DNA of 64,000 bases from Microbacterium endophyticum. GTDB lineage: Bacteria > Actinomycetota > Actinomycetes > Actinomycetales > Microbacteriaceae. The notes under the pieces were generated by a model. It had not been told where the DNA came from, did not search any database, and saw only the letters and a list, made by a program, of their open reading frames with translations. Shown in pieces: positions 40,832-49,904 of the stretch (positions are counted from its first letter, which is position 1; every line of letters starts with the position of its first letter). The position numbers and the translations under genes are program-made. The stretch lies in assembly GCF_011047135.1 (NCBI RefSeq), contig NZ_CP049255.1:434001-498000 (forward strand). The letters run 5' to 3'.

Positions 40832-42466
40832 ATGATGACGCCAAAATCCGCGCACGAACCGGCGCCGAATCTTCCTCCCGTACTACGACCTGAAAAGCCG
40901 CAGTCACGTGCTCTTACCGACCTTGCCGCCCGCTTTGGCAGCGAGGTCCGAGGTGAGATCACCGGCGTCTCGCTGACGGGAGTCACCCTGGCAACAGCTG
41001 ATCTTCGCGCGGGCGAAGCCTTCGTCGCTATGCAGGGCGTCAACCGCCACGGCGCCGAATTCGCGCCAATCGCGGCCGACCGCGGCGCGGTTGCCATCGT
41101 GACTGATGCTGCCGGCGCGGAGATCGCGGCGGACGCTGGTCTCCCCGTGATCATCGTCGAAAACCCCAGAGCCCAGCTCGGCGATATCTCGGCGTGGGTA
41201 TACGGTACCGGCCCAGACGACGACCTTCCGCTGCTTTTCGCGACAACGGGCACCAACGGAAAAACCAGCGTGTCGCACATCCTCGAGGGCATCTTGACGC
41301 AGCTCGGCGTGTCCACCGGTCTTTCTTCGACCGCCGAAAGGCACATCGCTGGGCAAGTCATCGTGTCACGCCTCACGACACCCGAGGCATCCGAGTTCCA
41401 CGCGTTACTCGCACTCATGCGCGAGCGTGGCGTCGAGGCTGTTGCCGTCGAAGTTAGCGCTCAGGCTCTCAGCCGTCACCGTGTTGACGGCATGATGTTC
41501 GATGTCGCGGGCTTCACTAATTTGAGCCACGACCACCTTGACGACTACGCAGATATGGCGGAGTACTTTCAAGCCAAACTTCCTCTTTTCCACGCTGACC
41601 GGTCACGGCGGGCCGTCATTTGCCTTGACTCCGCAGCAGGTGCCGACGTCGTCGCGGCGTGCGAAGTGCCGTGCGTGACCGTTGCTACCCCCGATATCGC
41701 CGAGGATCCAGAAGCGGCAGCGGCAGCTGATTGGGTGGTTGCGATTGATGAAGAGCGGCCCGATGGCACCACATTCACCCTGAGCGGCGCGGCCGGGTCA
41801 CTTACGACGACAGTGCCCGTGATTGGCCGCCACATGGCGGCCAATTCCGCCCTCGCGATCGTCATGCTCTTGGAAGGCGGCTACGAGTGGGCAGATCTCC
41901 GGGCCGCGCTCGACGGGCGACGCATCGAGGCTCATCTTCCTGGCCGTACTCAGTTGGTATCAGGGCTCACGGGTCCCGCCGTCTACGTGGACTTCGGCCA
42001 CTCCCCCGACGCATTTGAAAAGACCCTCGCGGCGATTCGGCGAGTTACGCCGGGGCGAGTGCTGATGCTCTTCGGAGCTGACGGCGACCGTGACGCTACC
42101 AAGCGGCTCGACATGGGTCGAACTGCTGTTGAAGGTAGCGATATCTTGGTGATCACAGACCACCATCCGCGATTCGAGGATCCTGAAGGGATCAGATCCG
42201 TTCTCCTCAAGGGTGCTCGACAGGCTCGTCCTGACGCTGAGATCTACGAGTTTTCACCACCGGAACGTGCCATCGTCGAGGCCGTCGGTCTCGTGTCGGA
42301 TGGTGACGCGATTCTGTGGGCGGGTCCAGGACACCAGGACTACCGCGACATTCGTGGCCAGCGCACACCGTATTCGGCGCGGGAACTCGCCAGACGAGCT
42401 TTGCGCAACGCAGGGTGGCCCGTGCCAAATCCGTCGTGGGCCGTACCCTATTCCGACGAAGAGTAA
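40832..42466 (+). CDS. MurE-like Mur ligase with altered specificity motifs
   Basis: 544 residues with the three Mur ligase domains. The P-loop T-T-G-T-N-G-K-T is at 138-145. T-T-P-E at 182-185 and E-V-S-A-Q-A-L near 207-213 correspond to the UDP-MurNAc-dipeptide site, where MurE normally reads E-V-S-S-H-A-L. Lys249 in Y-F-Q-A-K-L is the usual carbamylated lysine, and G-D-R-D near 418 is in the ADP site. The amino-acid specificity motif, D-N-P-R in diaminopimelate-adding MurE, reads H-H-P-R at 444-447. The ligase fold and UDP-substrate are likely retained but the added residue is uncertain. It stands alone, outside a division cluster. The gene begins with two ATG codons; the first is used. 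Confidence 0.82.
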   Translation: MMTPKSAHEPAPNLPPVLRPEKPQSRALTDLAARFGSEVRGEITGVSLTGVTLATADLRAGEAFVAMQGVNRHGAEFAPIAADRGAVAIVTDAAGAEIAADAGLPVIIVENPRAQLGDISAWVYGTGPDDDLPLLFATTGTNGKTSVSHILEGILTQLGVSTGLSSTAERHIAGQVIVSRLTTPEASEFHALLALMRERGVEAVAVEVSAQALSRHRVDGMMFDVAGFTNLSHDHLDDYADMAEYFQAKLPLFHADRSRRAVICLDSAAGADVVAACEVPCVTVATPDIAEDPEAAAAADWVVAIDEERPDGTTFTLSGAAGSLTTTVPVIGRHMAANSALAIVMLLEGGYEWADLRAALDGRRIEAHLPGRTQLVSGLTGPAVYVDFGHSPDAFEKTLAAIRRVTPGRVLMLFGADGDRDATKRLDMGRTAVEGSDILVITDHHPRFEDPEGIRSVLLKGARQARPDAEIYEFSPPERAIVEAVGLVSDGDAILWAGPGHQDYRDIRGQRTPYSARELARRALRNAGWPVPNPSWAVPYSDEE

Positions 42467-42473
42467 CCGTCGC

Positions 42474-43559
42474 TCAGCTTCGGGCGATTAGTTCGTCGGC
42501 CCTTCGGCGGGCCCAAGCTTCGGCATCCGCGAGGCTATCGAGGCTGAGGGATGCTGGAGCTTCGTGGGCGTCGACTGTCCGCTGCACCGTCTCGATGATG
42601 CCGGGAAACGATAGCCGTCCCTCATGAAAAGCGTCAACCGCCTGCTCATTGGCCGCATTGAAAACGGCCGGAAAAGTCTTTCCCGCTCGGCCCACTTCTT
42701 TCGCGAGGGAAACCGCGGGGAAGGCACCTTCGTCGAGCGGCTCGAACACCCATGTCGATGCCATCGCCCAGTCGAGCGGCGCTCCCACGCCACTGACTCG
42801 ATCGGGCCATGCCAAGCCCAGCGAGATCGGTAGTCGCATGTCGGGCGGGGAAGCCTGAGCAATCGTTGAGCCGTCCCAGAACTCCACCATCGAGTGCACT
42901 ATCGACTGAGGGTGGACCACGACGTCGATGTGGTCATAGTCAACGTCGAAAAGCAGGTGGGCTTCGATGACTTCCAAACCTTTGTTGACCAGTGTCGCCG
43001 AGTTCGTTGTGACGACCCGTCCCATGTCCCACGTCGGGTGTGCAAGTGCCTGGGCGGGAGTCACGTCTTCAAGCTGCGCGGCTGATCGACCGCGAAAAGG
43101 CCCACCGGATGCGGTTAAAACCAGGCGCCGCACCTCACCGGTGTCGCCCGATCGAAGGCACTGGGCGATTGCGGAGTGCTCCGAATCGACCGGAACGATC
43201 TGCCCGGGAGCGGCTTTCGCTTTCACGAGTTCGCCACCGACGATCAACGACTCTTTGTTTGCCAGAGCAAGCGTTCTACCCATCTCCAAGGCTGCGAGCG
43301 TTGGTCCAAGCCCGACCGAGCCGGTGATGCCGTTCAGTACGACGTCAGCATCGACATGCCGCACAAGCTGCTCTGCCTCAGCCACGCCGAGAGCTGTGTG
43401 CTCAACGCCGAAGGCTGCAGCCTGAGCGTCGAGCTGGCCACGGTTGGTACCCGCGGCCAGCCCGACGACTTGGAATTGTTCACGACGCTCGGCGATGACA
43501 TCCAGCGCCTGGGTGCCGATCGATCCCGTGGAGCCAAGAATGACAATGCGCCGAGGCAT
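42474..43559 (-). CDS. dxr: 1-deoxy-D-xylulose-5-phosphate reductoisomerase
   Basis: 361 residues. Second step of the MEP isoprenoid pathway: NADPH-dependent rearrangement to 2-C-methylerythritol-4-phosphate. Motifs: G-S-T-G-S-I-G near 8-14 for NADPH, A-N-K-E-S-L-I near 105, V-D-S-E-H-S-A-I near 127 for the metal, S-G-G-P-F-R near 162, and H-P-T-W-x-M-G near 185. The ATG at 43559 is used instead of the open extension to 43655. It lies 10 bp downstream of the FKBP lipoprotein gene on the same strand and ends 7 bp from the convergent Mur ligase stop. Confidence 0.96.
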   Translation of the reverse strand: MPRRIVILGSTGSIGTQALDVIAERREQFQVVGLAAGTNRGQLDAQAAAFGVEHTALGVAEAEQLVRHVDADVVLNGITGSVGLGPTLAALEMGRTLALANKESLIVGGELVKAKAAPGQIVPVDSEHSAIAQCLRSGDTGEVRRLVLTASGGPFRGRSAAQLEDVTPAQALAHPTWDMGRVVTTNSATLVNKGLEVIEAHLLFDVDYDHIDVVVHPQSIVHSMVEFWDGSTIAQASPPDMRLPISLGLAWPDRVSGVGAPLDWAMASTWVFEPLDEGAFPAVSLAKEVGRAGKTFPAVFNAANEQAVDAFHEGRLSFPGIIETVQRTVDAHEAPASLSLDSLADAEAWARRRADELIARS

Positions 43560-43569
43560 CCGAACGTCC

Positions 43570-44520
43570 TTACTCGGTAGTCGCGTGCTGCGTGCCGAGA
43601 ATGTCGACCACAAAAACGAGGGTTTCACCAGCGAGTGCGTTGGTGTTGTCCTCACTCGCTTCGCCGTAGCCGTACTCCGGTGGGATCACAACCAAAACCT
43701 GCGACCCAACGGTCTGGCCCTCGAGCGCCTGCTGGAAGCCCGGCACAACCTGGGTCGTCACAAAGCTCGTGGGTGTCCCGCTTTCCCAGCTGGAGTCGAA
43801 GACGGTTCCATCCGACCACTGCACACCCGTGTACTGCACCAATACCGTGTCGCCGGATTCGACGACCGGGCCGTCACCGAGCTTCAGCGTGTCGAGCTCG
43901 ACATCTGTCGGAGCGTCGGAGTCCGGAAGAGTAATAGTCGGAGCACCGTCGTCGTCGAGAACGACAGTCGGGAATCCGTCGGCGGGCGTCTGCTCTTCGC
44001 CCCATGCTGCGGTAGGAACGATTTCGAGAGAGTCGATGACGTACACACCGGCGGCGCTCGAATCGGTTTCAGGGAAAGTCGCAACCGCCCGCGTGCCGAT
44101 AGGAGCGCACCCGAAAATCTGACCGAATGCGGCATCAGGAGAAACCTGCTGCGGCAGGAACTCGCCGGGCTCGTAGCCGACACTGTCAACCAACTCGCCG
44201 GTGTCTGCGTTGTAGACGGCAATTCCGTACGACACGAAGTCACCGGCCGAAACTGTCTCGCCGGTTCCCTCTGTCACAATTGTGGACTCAAGTTCGCTGA
44301 TGTCGAGAGGTGTGTCGAAAGTTACGTCTTCAGGCATCGAGCCGAAGTCGCCCGAAACAGAGACGGCATCAGATGCGGTACCTGAGTCGACAGCAGCGCT
44401 ACAGAGGTCTGAAACCTCGGCGCTGGGGCTGGCCTCGGAGTCGCCGGAGCCGGAGCACCCAGCAAGGGATAGAGCGGCGATAGCCGTAATGGACAAAGCT
44501 GCGAGCGAACGAATGCGCAC
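43570..44520 (-). CDS. Lipoprotein with two FKBP-type isomerase domains
   Basis: 316 residues. The GTG at 44520 starts a signal peptide with lipobox L-S-L-A-G-C (Cys22), predicting a membrane-tethered extracytoplasmic protein. A degenerate first FKBP unit (about 70-190) keeps G-D-F-V-S-Y-G-I and the hydrophobic core but lacks the usual Y-G-x-G pattern. The second unit (about 210-310) is canonical: [26 protein letters not shown] and P-P-E-Y-G-Y-G. It should fold or chaperone secreted proteins. The frame runs open to 44721, but the signal peptide fixes this start. It lies 10 bp upstream of dxr. Confidence 0.9.
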   Translation of the reverse strand: MRIRSLAALSITAIAALSLAGCSGSGDSEASPSAEVSDLCSAAVDSGTASDAVSVSGDFGSMPEDVTFDTPLDISELESTIVTEGTGETVSAGDFVSYGIAVYNADTGELVDSVGYEPGEFLPQQVSPDAAFGQIFGCAPIGTRAVATFPETDSSAAGVYVIDSLEIVPTAAWGEEQTPADGFPTVVLDDDGAPTITLPDSDAPTDVELDTLKLGDGPVVESGDTVLVQYTGVQWSDGTVFDSSWESGTPTSFVTTQVVPGFQQALEGQTVGSQVLVVIPPEYGYGEASEDNTNALAGETLVFVVDILGTQHATTE

Positions 44521-44650
44521 GGAGGACCTCAATCGGTGTCGGGCGGGAGTACGACTATCCTCCCCCATCAGGATATCGACTAGCTGAGTGCCGCGCCGGA
44601 ACGCACGGACCCGCGCGGTACCTATGCAAGGGGGAGCATAAAGATCGGAG

Positions 44651-44656
44651 TAGCCT
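44651..44656 (+). promoter_or_regulatory. -10 hexamer TAGCCT for the acyltransferase gene
   Basis: TAGCCT ends 6 nt before the GTG at 44663; leaderless arrangement. Confidence 0.5.
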
Positions 44657-44662
44657 CGTCTG

Positions 44663-45442
44663 GTGACCTCCGACGAGACGCCCGATGACTCCGCGCGCCC
44701 CGAAGACGCGACGCCGGTCAAAAATGTGGGCTTCGCATATTTCTTCAGCCGACGTATCGTCGCGCCGCTCGCGAGGGTCGTCTACCGGCCCCGCATCGAG
44801 GGCCGGCACCACGTACCGCGCCAGGGTCCGGTGATCTTCGCGAGCAATCACCTGTCGTTCATCGACTCGTTCGCAATCCCCATGTCGGCACCTCGTCAGG
44901 TGCATTTCCTTGCCAAGGCAAGCTACTTCGACGGCCCAGGTCTTCGCGGCCGCATATCTCGCGAGTTCTTCACCGCGCTCGGCGCGAGTCCGGTTGAGCG
45001 AGGTGCTGGCCAGGCAGCACTCGACGCCCTCGACGCCCAAGAGCGAATGTTGAAAGCCGGCAAAGCCATCGCCCTCTACCCCGAGGGCACTAGATCCCTC
45101 GACGGCAGACTCTATAAGGGCCGCACGGGGGTCGCTTTCCTCGCGCTCCAAACCGGAGCTCCGGTCGTACCCGTTGGTCTCGCTGGAACCAACGAAGCAA
45201 TGCCCGTTGGGGCAAAATTTCCGCGGCTTCATCCGCGCATTGCAGTGCGATTCGGTGAGCCCCTCGATCTCAGCCACCATGGCCCGGCAACCTCCGGAAA
45301 AGCGCGCCGACTTGCCACCGATGAGATCATGGCTGCGATCCATGAACTTTCCGGCCAAGAGCTAGCGGGCACCTATAACGAGGTTCCTGCCCACAACCCG
45401 ATCGAGCGGATCAGACAGGTATTCCCCCACGAGCGGCGCTGA
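44663..45442 (+). CDS. 1-acyl-sn-glycerol-3-phosphate acyltransferase (PlsC type)
   Basis: 259 residues. The catalytic N-H-x-x-x-x-D motif reads N-H-L-S-F-I-D near 75, and the substrate-binding P-E-G-T-R-S near 147 completes the PlsC/LPLAT signature, with G-R-T-G-V-A-F-L-A near 160. It acylates lysophosphatidate in phospholipid synthesis at the inner face of the membrane. The N-terminal 20 residues are hydrophilic; a hydrophobic stretch near the V-I-F-A-S region anchors it. It starts divergently from the FKBP lipoprotein and converges on osmC. Confidence 0.92.
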   Translation: MTSDETPDDSARPEDATPVKNVGFAYFFSRRIVAPLARVVYRPRIEGRHHVPRQGPVIFASNHLSFIDSFAIPMSAPRQVHFLAKASYFDGPGLRGRISREFFTALGASPVERGAGQAALDALDAQERMLKAGKAIALYPEGTRSLDGRLYKGRTGVAFLALQTGAPVVPVGLAGTNEAMPVGAKFPRLHPRIAVRFGEPLDLSHHGPATSGKARRLATDEIMAAIHELSGQELAGTYNEVPAHNPIERIRQVFPHERR

Positions 45443-45457
45443 GGTTGATTTTTCGGC

Positions 45458-45934
45458 CTACGTGTTGGAAACGAGAATCGTCGCCTCGTGCAGCACCGGA
45501 AAGTTCACCGAGTTCGCGATAAAACAGCGGTCGTGCGCGGTTGCGTGCGCTGCGAGAGCTGCATCCACCATGCTCGCGTCCGCCACTGTGACAACCGGGT
45601 GCAGCACCACCTCGACAAAAGCTCCCGAGGCCTTGCCGTGTTCGCGCATCGTTGCCGTCGCTTTGTCGCGGTATCCGGTGACAACCACGCCCGCCTCGAC
45701 GCACGCGTGAAGGTACGACAGTAGATGGCACTCTACGAGTGAACCGATCAACAGGTCTTCCGGGTTCCAGCGCGCGGCATCGCCGCGAAACGGCACATCG
45801 GCGGATGCAGCGACGTCCGGCTTGCCGTTCACGCTGAGGGTGACATCGCGACCGTACTCGCGGTAACCGCTCGTGCCGGTACCGCGATCCCCCGTCCATG
45901 TGGCCGTCAAGACGTAGTGATGTTCTCCGAGCAT
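45458..45934 (-). CDS. OsmC family protein
   Basis: 158 residues, the OsmC/YhfA-like alpha+beta fold. Landmarks: W-x-G-D-R-G-T-G-T-x-G-Y-R-E-Y near the N-terminus, R-W-N-P-E-D-L-L-I-G-S-L-V-E-C-H near 55-70 with one thiol, and H-D-R-C-F-I-A-N-S-V-N-F near 133-144 with the second. The pair C70 and C136 (approximate) suits peroxidatic chemistry on organic hydroperoxides. Cytoplasmic. It is read convergently with the acyltransferase gene with a 15-bp gap and divergently from asparaginase. Confidence 0.9.
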   Translation of the reverse strand: MLGEHHYVLTATWTGDRGTGTSGYREYGRDVTLSVNGKPDVAASADVPFRGDAARWNPEDLLIGSLVECHLLSYLHACVEAGVVVTGYRDKATATMREHGKASGAFVEVVLHPVVTVADASMVDAALAAHATAHDRCFIANSVNFPVLHEATILVSNT

Positions 45935-45976
45935 CTCATCAGTGTGCCACGCTCCGATTCAGGTCTCACCGGTCGG

Positions 45977-45982
45977 TAGTCT
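45977..45982 (+). promoter_or_regulatory. -10 hexamer TAGTCT for the asparaginase gene
   Basis: TAGTCT ends 6 nt before the ATG at 45989; leaderless arrangement. Confidence 0.5.
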
Positions 45983-45988
45983 GGACGG

Positions 45989-46978
45989 ATGCCGCACACA
46001 ATCGCCGCAGCAGATGCCGCTGAACTTGCCGTTGTCGAACGAAGTGGCTTCGTCGAGTCTCGCCATGTCGGATCAGCGATCGTGCTCGCGCCCGACGGAA
46101 CTGTCGCACGCACGATCGGAGATGTGGGCGCTCTCATTTTGCCGCGATCAAGCTTCAAGCCGATTCAAGCGCTCGGTAGCCTGGCAGCGGGAGCATGGCT
46201 TGACGCGGAACGACTCGCTGTAGCGACCGCAAGCCACTCCGGTACCGATCGACATGTCGAAGTCGTGCGCGAGATACTCGAGACGGCACGACTCAACGAA
46301 GACGCGCTCGGTTGCCCTCCCGCCTGGCCTACCGACAACGCAACACGCGCCGAGATGGTCCGCGATCGCGCCGAGCCAGCGCGAATTCGCATGAACTGCT
46401 CTGGCAAGCACGCCGCGATGCTTTTAGCTTGCTCTGTAAACGGCTGGGATACGAGCACGTATCTCGAGCTATCGCACCCGCTCCAGGTGCAAATTCGCGA
46501 AGTTGCCGAACGGCTGACGGGCGAAAAAATGGCGCATGCTGCGATCGATGGTTGCGGCGCACCTGTTTACGCCGTCAGCTTGTCCGCCCTGGCACGCGCG
46601 GCTCACCGAATCGCAACCTCCTCGACGACTTCGCCATTCGCACTGCACCGAAATGCTGGCGCGCTCGTTCAGGCGGTACGCGATAACCCGTGGGCGATTC
46701 AGGGCCCCGGGCAGCCCGACACAATCGCGATCGAACGCTCTGGCGTTTTTTCTAAGTATGGCGCCGAAGGAGTCATCATCATGACGGCACCGAACGGCAC
46801 AACGGTTGCAGCCAAAACTCTAGACGGCAGCAATCGCGTCAGCCATGTTGTCGCACTCGCGCTACTCGAGCAGGCCGGAGCGCTTCCGGCATCTGATGTT
46901 GCAGCGGTGACTTCCCAACTTCCGCTGACCATCTCTGGCGGAAGTCACGATGTGGGAGTCATTCGGCCGGTCGTTTAA
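45989..46978 (+). CDS. Asparaginase, L-asparaginase II family (rhizobial-type)
   Basis: 329 residues. It matches the thermolabile Rhizobium etli-type asparaginase family rather than the classical AnsA/AnsB fold. Evidence: E-R-S-G-F-V-E-S-x-H at the N-terminus, R-S-S-F-K-P-I-Q near 52 (the S-x-x-K pair typical of a serine-lysine centre), S-H-S-G-T-x-x-H-V near 78, N-C-S-G-K-H-A near 132, D-G-C-G-A-P near 185 and I-S-G-G-S-H near 317. It would release ammonia from asparagine in the cytoplasm. Its stop overlaps the stop region of the convergent EccC-like gene by 4 bp. Confidence 0.9.
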   Translation: MPHTIAAADAAELAVVERSGFVESRHVGSAIVLAPDGTVARTIGDVGALILPRSSFKPIQALGSLAAGAWLDAERLAVATASHSGTDRHVEVVREILETARLNEDALGCPPAWPTDNATRAEMVRDRAEPARIRMNCSGKHAAMLLACSVNGWDTSTYLELSHPLQVQIREVAERLTGEKMAHAAIDGCGAPVYAVSLSALARAAHRIATSSTTSPFALHRNAGALVQAVRDNPWAIQGPGQPDTIAIERSGVFSKYGAEGVIIMTAPNGTTVAAKTLDGSNRVSHVVALALLEQAGALPASDVAAVTSQLPLTISGGSHDVGVIRPVV

Positions 46979-49812
46979 CCTGCGAGCTGTGCTCCGGGCC
47001 CTGCATCGACTTTCGACATGCGCACTCGCCGCGGCTGCTCGCCCCGACTGAGGAGCCAGGCTCGCTGGGCTCCGGGCTTGCAGTACGGGGGAAGTTCACG
47101 GATGCCGGTGAGTACGCGAAGCTCCGCCGCACACCCGGCGTCGACAACGAAGTCGTGATTCTCGCGCACCGCTGACAGCGTGCGCCATGAACGTTGCCAC
47201 TGTTCTCCGTCGCCAACGATGACGAGTGCTCGTTCTCCGACATCTGTGATCGATGTGAGGCTATTCGCCTCTTCAACGCTGAGGACTCGACAGCCTGCCT
47301 GGGTCCACGAGGTCGAGAGTCGTCGGGCAGCTGCTCCGGGACGGAGGACAAAACCAGTTATTGGAGCAGTCGGACGCCACACCGACGGTTCGCTCGCGGA
47401 AGAGTTGCCGGGCATGCCCCTCGGGCGCGCAAACTGCACGAGTGTGCCGTCCAGTCGTGCGCGTCCCGGCGGGCGCCGCTCGGAGAACGTCGCCGAGTCT
47501 CCCCCGGCTGCAACGTAATCCTGACGCGACGGCATTGCGAGAAGGGCTCGACGCGGCAGTAAATCGGCTACCCGCGAGACCGCACCGGTGAAGCGTTGCG
47601 CGGCAACGACAACCCGGTATTTTCCGGCTGCACGCAATACATGTTCAAGGTTGTGAACCGCTTCAAGGGCATATTCACTCGGAAGCTGCGCCAGCACTGA
47701 GTCGAGATCGTCGATGAGCACGATGGCACCATCGGGCGGATCATCGACAAGGCTCGAAAGCGTGTCCCACGCACCTTCGACTTCGCGTGGAACCCATACG
47801 AGACGTGGGCTCGGGGATTGCTCCGCGATGAGCGCCAGCACCGACGTCTTGCCGCTACCTCCGCCGCCAATGACCAGAAGGCCGCGGTCTTCCGCCTTCA
47901 GCGTCGCTGTGCACTGCCTCTGCTGATCCGGTTCATCCGCGAGCCCCAGCACGATGTCCCCCATAACCGGGGATGTCTGCAGGGAGGATCTGTCGAGATC
48001 ACTAGGAAGCGCCGGCAGCCAGGGACGCCGAGGTGCCGGCCCACGCGAGGTCTTGGCCAGCCGTGCGATGTCTTCGCCTGTCGTCAGCGCAATTCGCGTC
48101 GACGACGGCAACGCGTCCCCCGAGCGCTTGATCATCGCGAATCCGCGGGCCTCCGGTGTGCCGGCCAGCCTAAACGCGTGATCAGTACCTACGACTGACT
48201 TACTATCGGCCGGGTCGGTGACTCTCAGACTCATCCGAAGCGGACAGTTTGCCAGCAATGAATCTCGCACAACGCCAGCCACCCGCTGTGTACCAAGGAC
48301 GAGATGCATACCCAGGGCCCGTCCGCGCGCGGCCACATCGACGAAGGTCTCGTGAAGCTCGGGGTGTGCCGAGACGAGAGCCGCAAACTCGTCGACCACG
48401 ATGACGAGGCGCGGAAACGTTGCGCGTTCGTCGCCGATCTCGCGTGCTCCGACTTCGCCGAGGGCACGTTCGCGCCATTGGACTTCTGCGCGGAGGCTCT
48501 TAAGCGCGCGCCGGGCGCCAGTGGCGTCGAGGTCGGTTATCACTCCAGCGACATGCGGCAGCGCGCGCAAGGCGTCAAACGCCGTACCCCCTTTGAAATC
48601 GACGAGCAGAAAGCTCACCGAGGTGGTGTCAAACCTTGCGCATAGCGCAGTAATCCACGTAATCAGTAATTCGCTCTTGCCTGACCCGGTGACGCCCGCG
48701 ACGATCGCGTGTGGACCGTCGGCGACCAGATCGATCCACGTCGTCATATGTCCGTCGTGTCCGATCGGAACGCGCAACGGCACTGGGACGTTCTCAGCTG
48801 AGCGCGGTAACAGCTCGCCGAGTGCGACCAGCGGCGGCCCAGGGTCGGCTGTAAATGCACAAGCACGCGTGCTGAGATCGCCCGCAATATCGAGTGCTTG
48901 AGCCGAAGCGAGCATCTCTACGGTGACGGCAGTTGAATGGGCGCGCTCATCGACACGCGCGCTGGTTAGGCCAGTCAAAGTCACGACGCAAGCGCATCCG
49001 GGCGGAATCGGCGCGCCCGGTTCAACGCACGCAATCAGGATGTCGCAGTCTCCATCAAGCGGCACGCTAGCTTCGCACACGCTCAACGTCCGGGCCGCGC
49101 CGCTGTTCCAGTGTGGAAGAGCAAGCGTCCAGTCCGCCGGTTTTGCTGACGTAACGCTCAGACGCGTCGGGGGTACCGCGAGGCATAGCTGAATGACGAG
49201 TGCGCGAACGACGGCAGCCGCTAGGTGCTGCGGACCCACGACAGCAATCCCTCCGCCACCAGCCACGATCACCGGTGCATCAGCCAAGTGACGCGCGCGC
49301 TCACGAAGAGCATCGGCCTCCGCGCCTTCACCACCGGTGACCTGCACGCTACTTGTCATGATCCCTCGACCGACAACTATGTCGGGAGCGCTGCTGCTCC
49401 TGTCTCGCCAAACGGCCGTATCGTCCGCAAGAAACCGGATGACATCAGGATGCTGGCTATCGAGCTGTTTACGCTCCCGGTCATGGCGTTCATCGACAAG
49501 ACGTGACGTTTCGGCGATAGCCGTACTCAGCGTGTGCCGTGCGACTCGACGTTGTTTACGGGCGGCACGGCCCGCATCGAGTGCGCTGGCACCGGCAATC
49601 AACGGGCCAAGAGCCGCAAACCAGAGCGCGAAGATCGAACCTGTAAACAACCACAGAGCGACCGCTCCGAATACCGGCACGAATGCGGCAAGAATCGGCA
49701 CGCTTTGGCGGCGCGGCATCAGATCAGCGACAGGGAGCCTCAGTGGTTCCCCGGAATGCGAAGTGGCCGCACGGGAGTCGATGTCAAAGAGGCGATCCGA
49801 TGTCTGCGGCAT
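46975..49812 (-). CDS. EccC-like FtsK/SpoIIIE ATPase, orphan
   Basis: 945 residues. Two adjacent helices (about 38-58 and 60-80) anchor it. A first FtsK/SpoIIIE domain (about 340-560) has G-V-T-G-S-G-K-S near 378, F-P-R-L-V-I-V-V-D-E-F-A near 475 and an L-G-T-Q-R sensor. A second ATPase-like domain (about 620-830) has G-G-G-G-S-G-K-T and A-I-V-L-I-D-D-L-D-S. The layout is that of type VII secretion EccC, but with two rather than three ATPase modules, and no WXG100, EccB, EccD or EccE gene lies nearby. It may secrete substrates encoded elsewhere or move DNA. The PP2C gene lies 92 bp upstream on the same strand. Confidence 0.85.
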   Translation of the reverse strand: MPQTSDRLFDIDSRAATSHSGEPLRLPVADLMPRRQSVPILAAFVPVFGAVALWLFTGSIFALWFAALGPLIAGASALDAGRAARKQRRVARHTLSTAIAETSRLVDERHDRERKQLDSQHPDVIRFLADDTAVWRDRSSSAPDIVVGRGIMTSSVQVTGGEGAEADALRERARHLADAPVIVAGGGGIAVVGPQHLAAAVVRALVIQLCLAVPPTRLSVTSAKPADWTLALPHWNSGAARTLSVCEASVPLDGDCDILIACVEPGAPIPPGCACVVTLTGLTSARVDERAHSTAVTVEMLASAQALDIAGDLSTRACAFTADPGPPLVALGELLPRSAENVPVPLRVPIGHDGHMTTWIDLVADGPHAIVAGVTGSGKSELLITWITALCARFDTTSVSFLLVDFKGGTAFDALRALPHVAGVITDLDATGARRALKSLRAEVQWRERALGEVGAREIGDERATFPRLVIVVDEFAALVSAHPELHETFVDVAARGRALGMHLVLGTQRVAGVVRDSLLANCPLRMSLRVTDPADSKSVVGTDHAFRLAGTPEARGFAMIKRSGDALPSSTRIALTTGEDIARLAKTSRGPAPRRPWLPALPSDLDRSSLQTSPVMGDIVLGLADEPDQQRQCTATLKAEDRGLLVIGGGGSGKTSVLALIAEQSPSPRLVWVPREVEGAWDTLSSLVDDPPDGAIVLIDDLDSVLAQLPSEYALEAVHNLEHVLRAAGKYRVVVAAQRFTGAVSRVADLLPRRALLAMPSRQDYVAAGGDSATFSERRPPGRARLDGTLVQFARPRGMPGNSSASEPSVWRPTAPITGFVLRPGAAARRLSTSWTQAGCRVLSVEEANSLTSITDVGERALVIVGDGEQWQRSWRTLSAVRENHDFVVDAGCAAELRVLTGIRELPPYCKPGAQRAWLLSRGEQPRRVRMSKVDAGPGAQLAG

Positions 49813-49904
49813 GTCCCCAGTAGACGCCGACCATCAATTTCAGCGTGCGGCTCGTTGACACTGTGTGAGAAATGTCAGCCCCTGCGCCATTGTGCAGACG
49901 ACGC

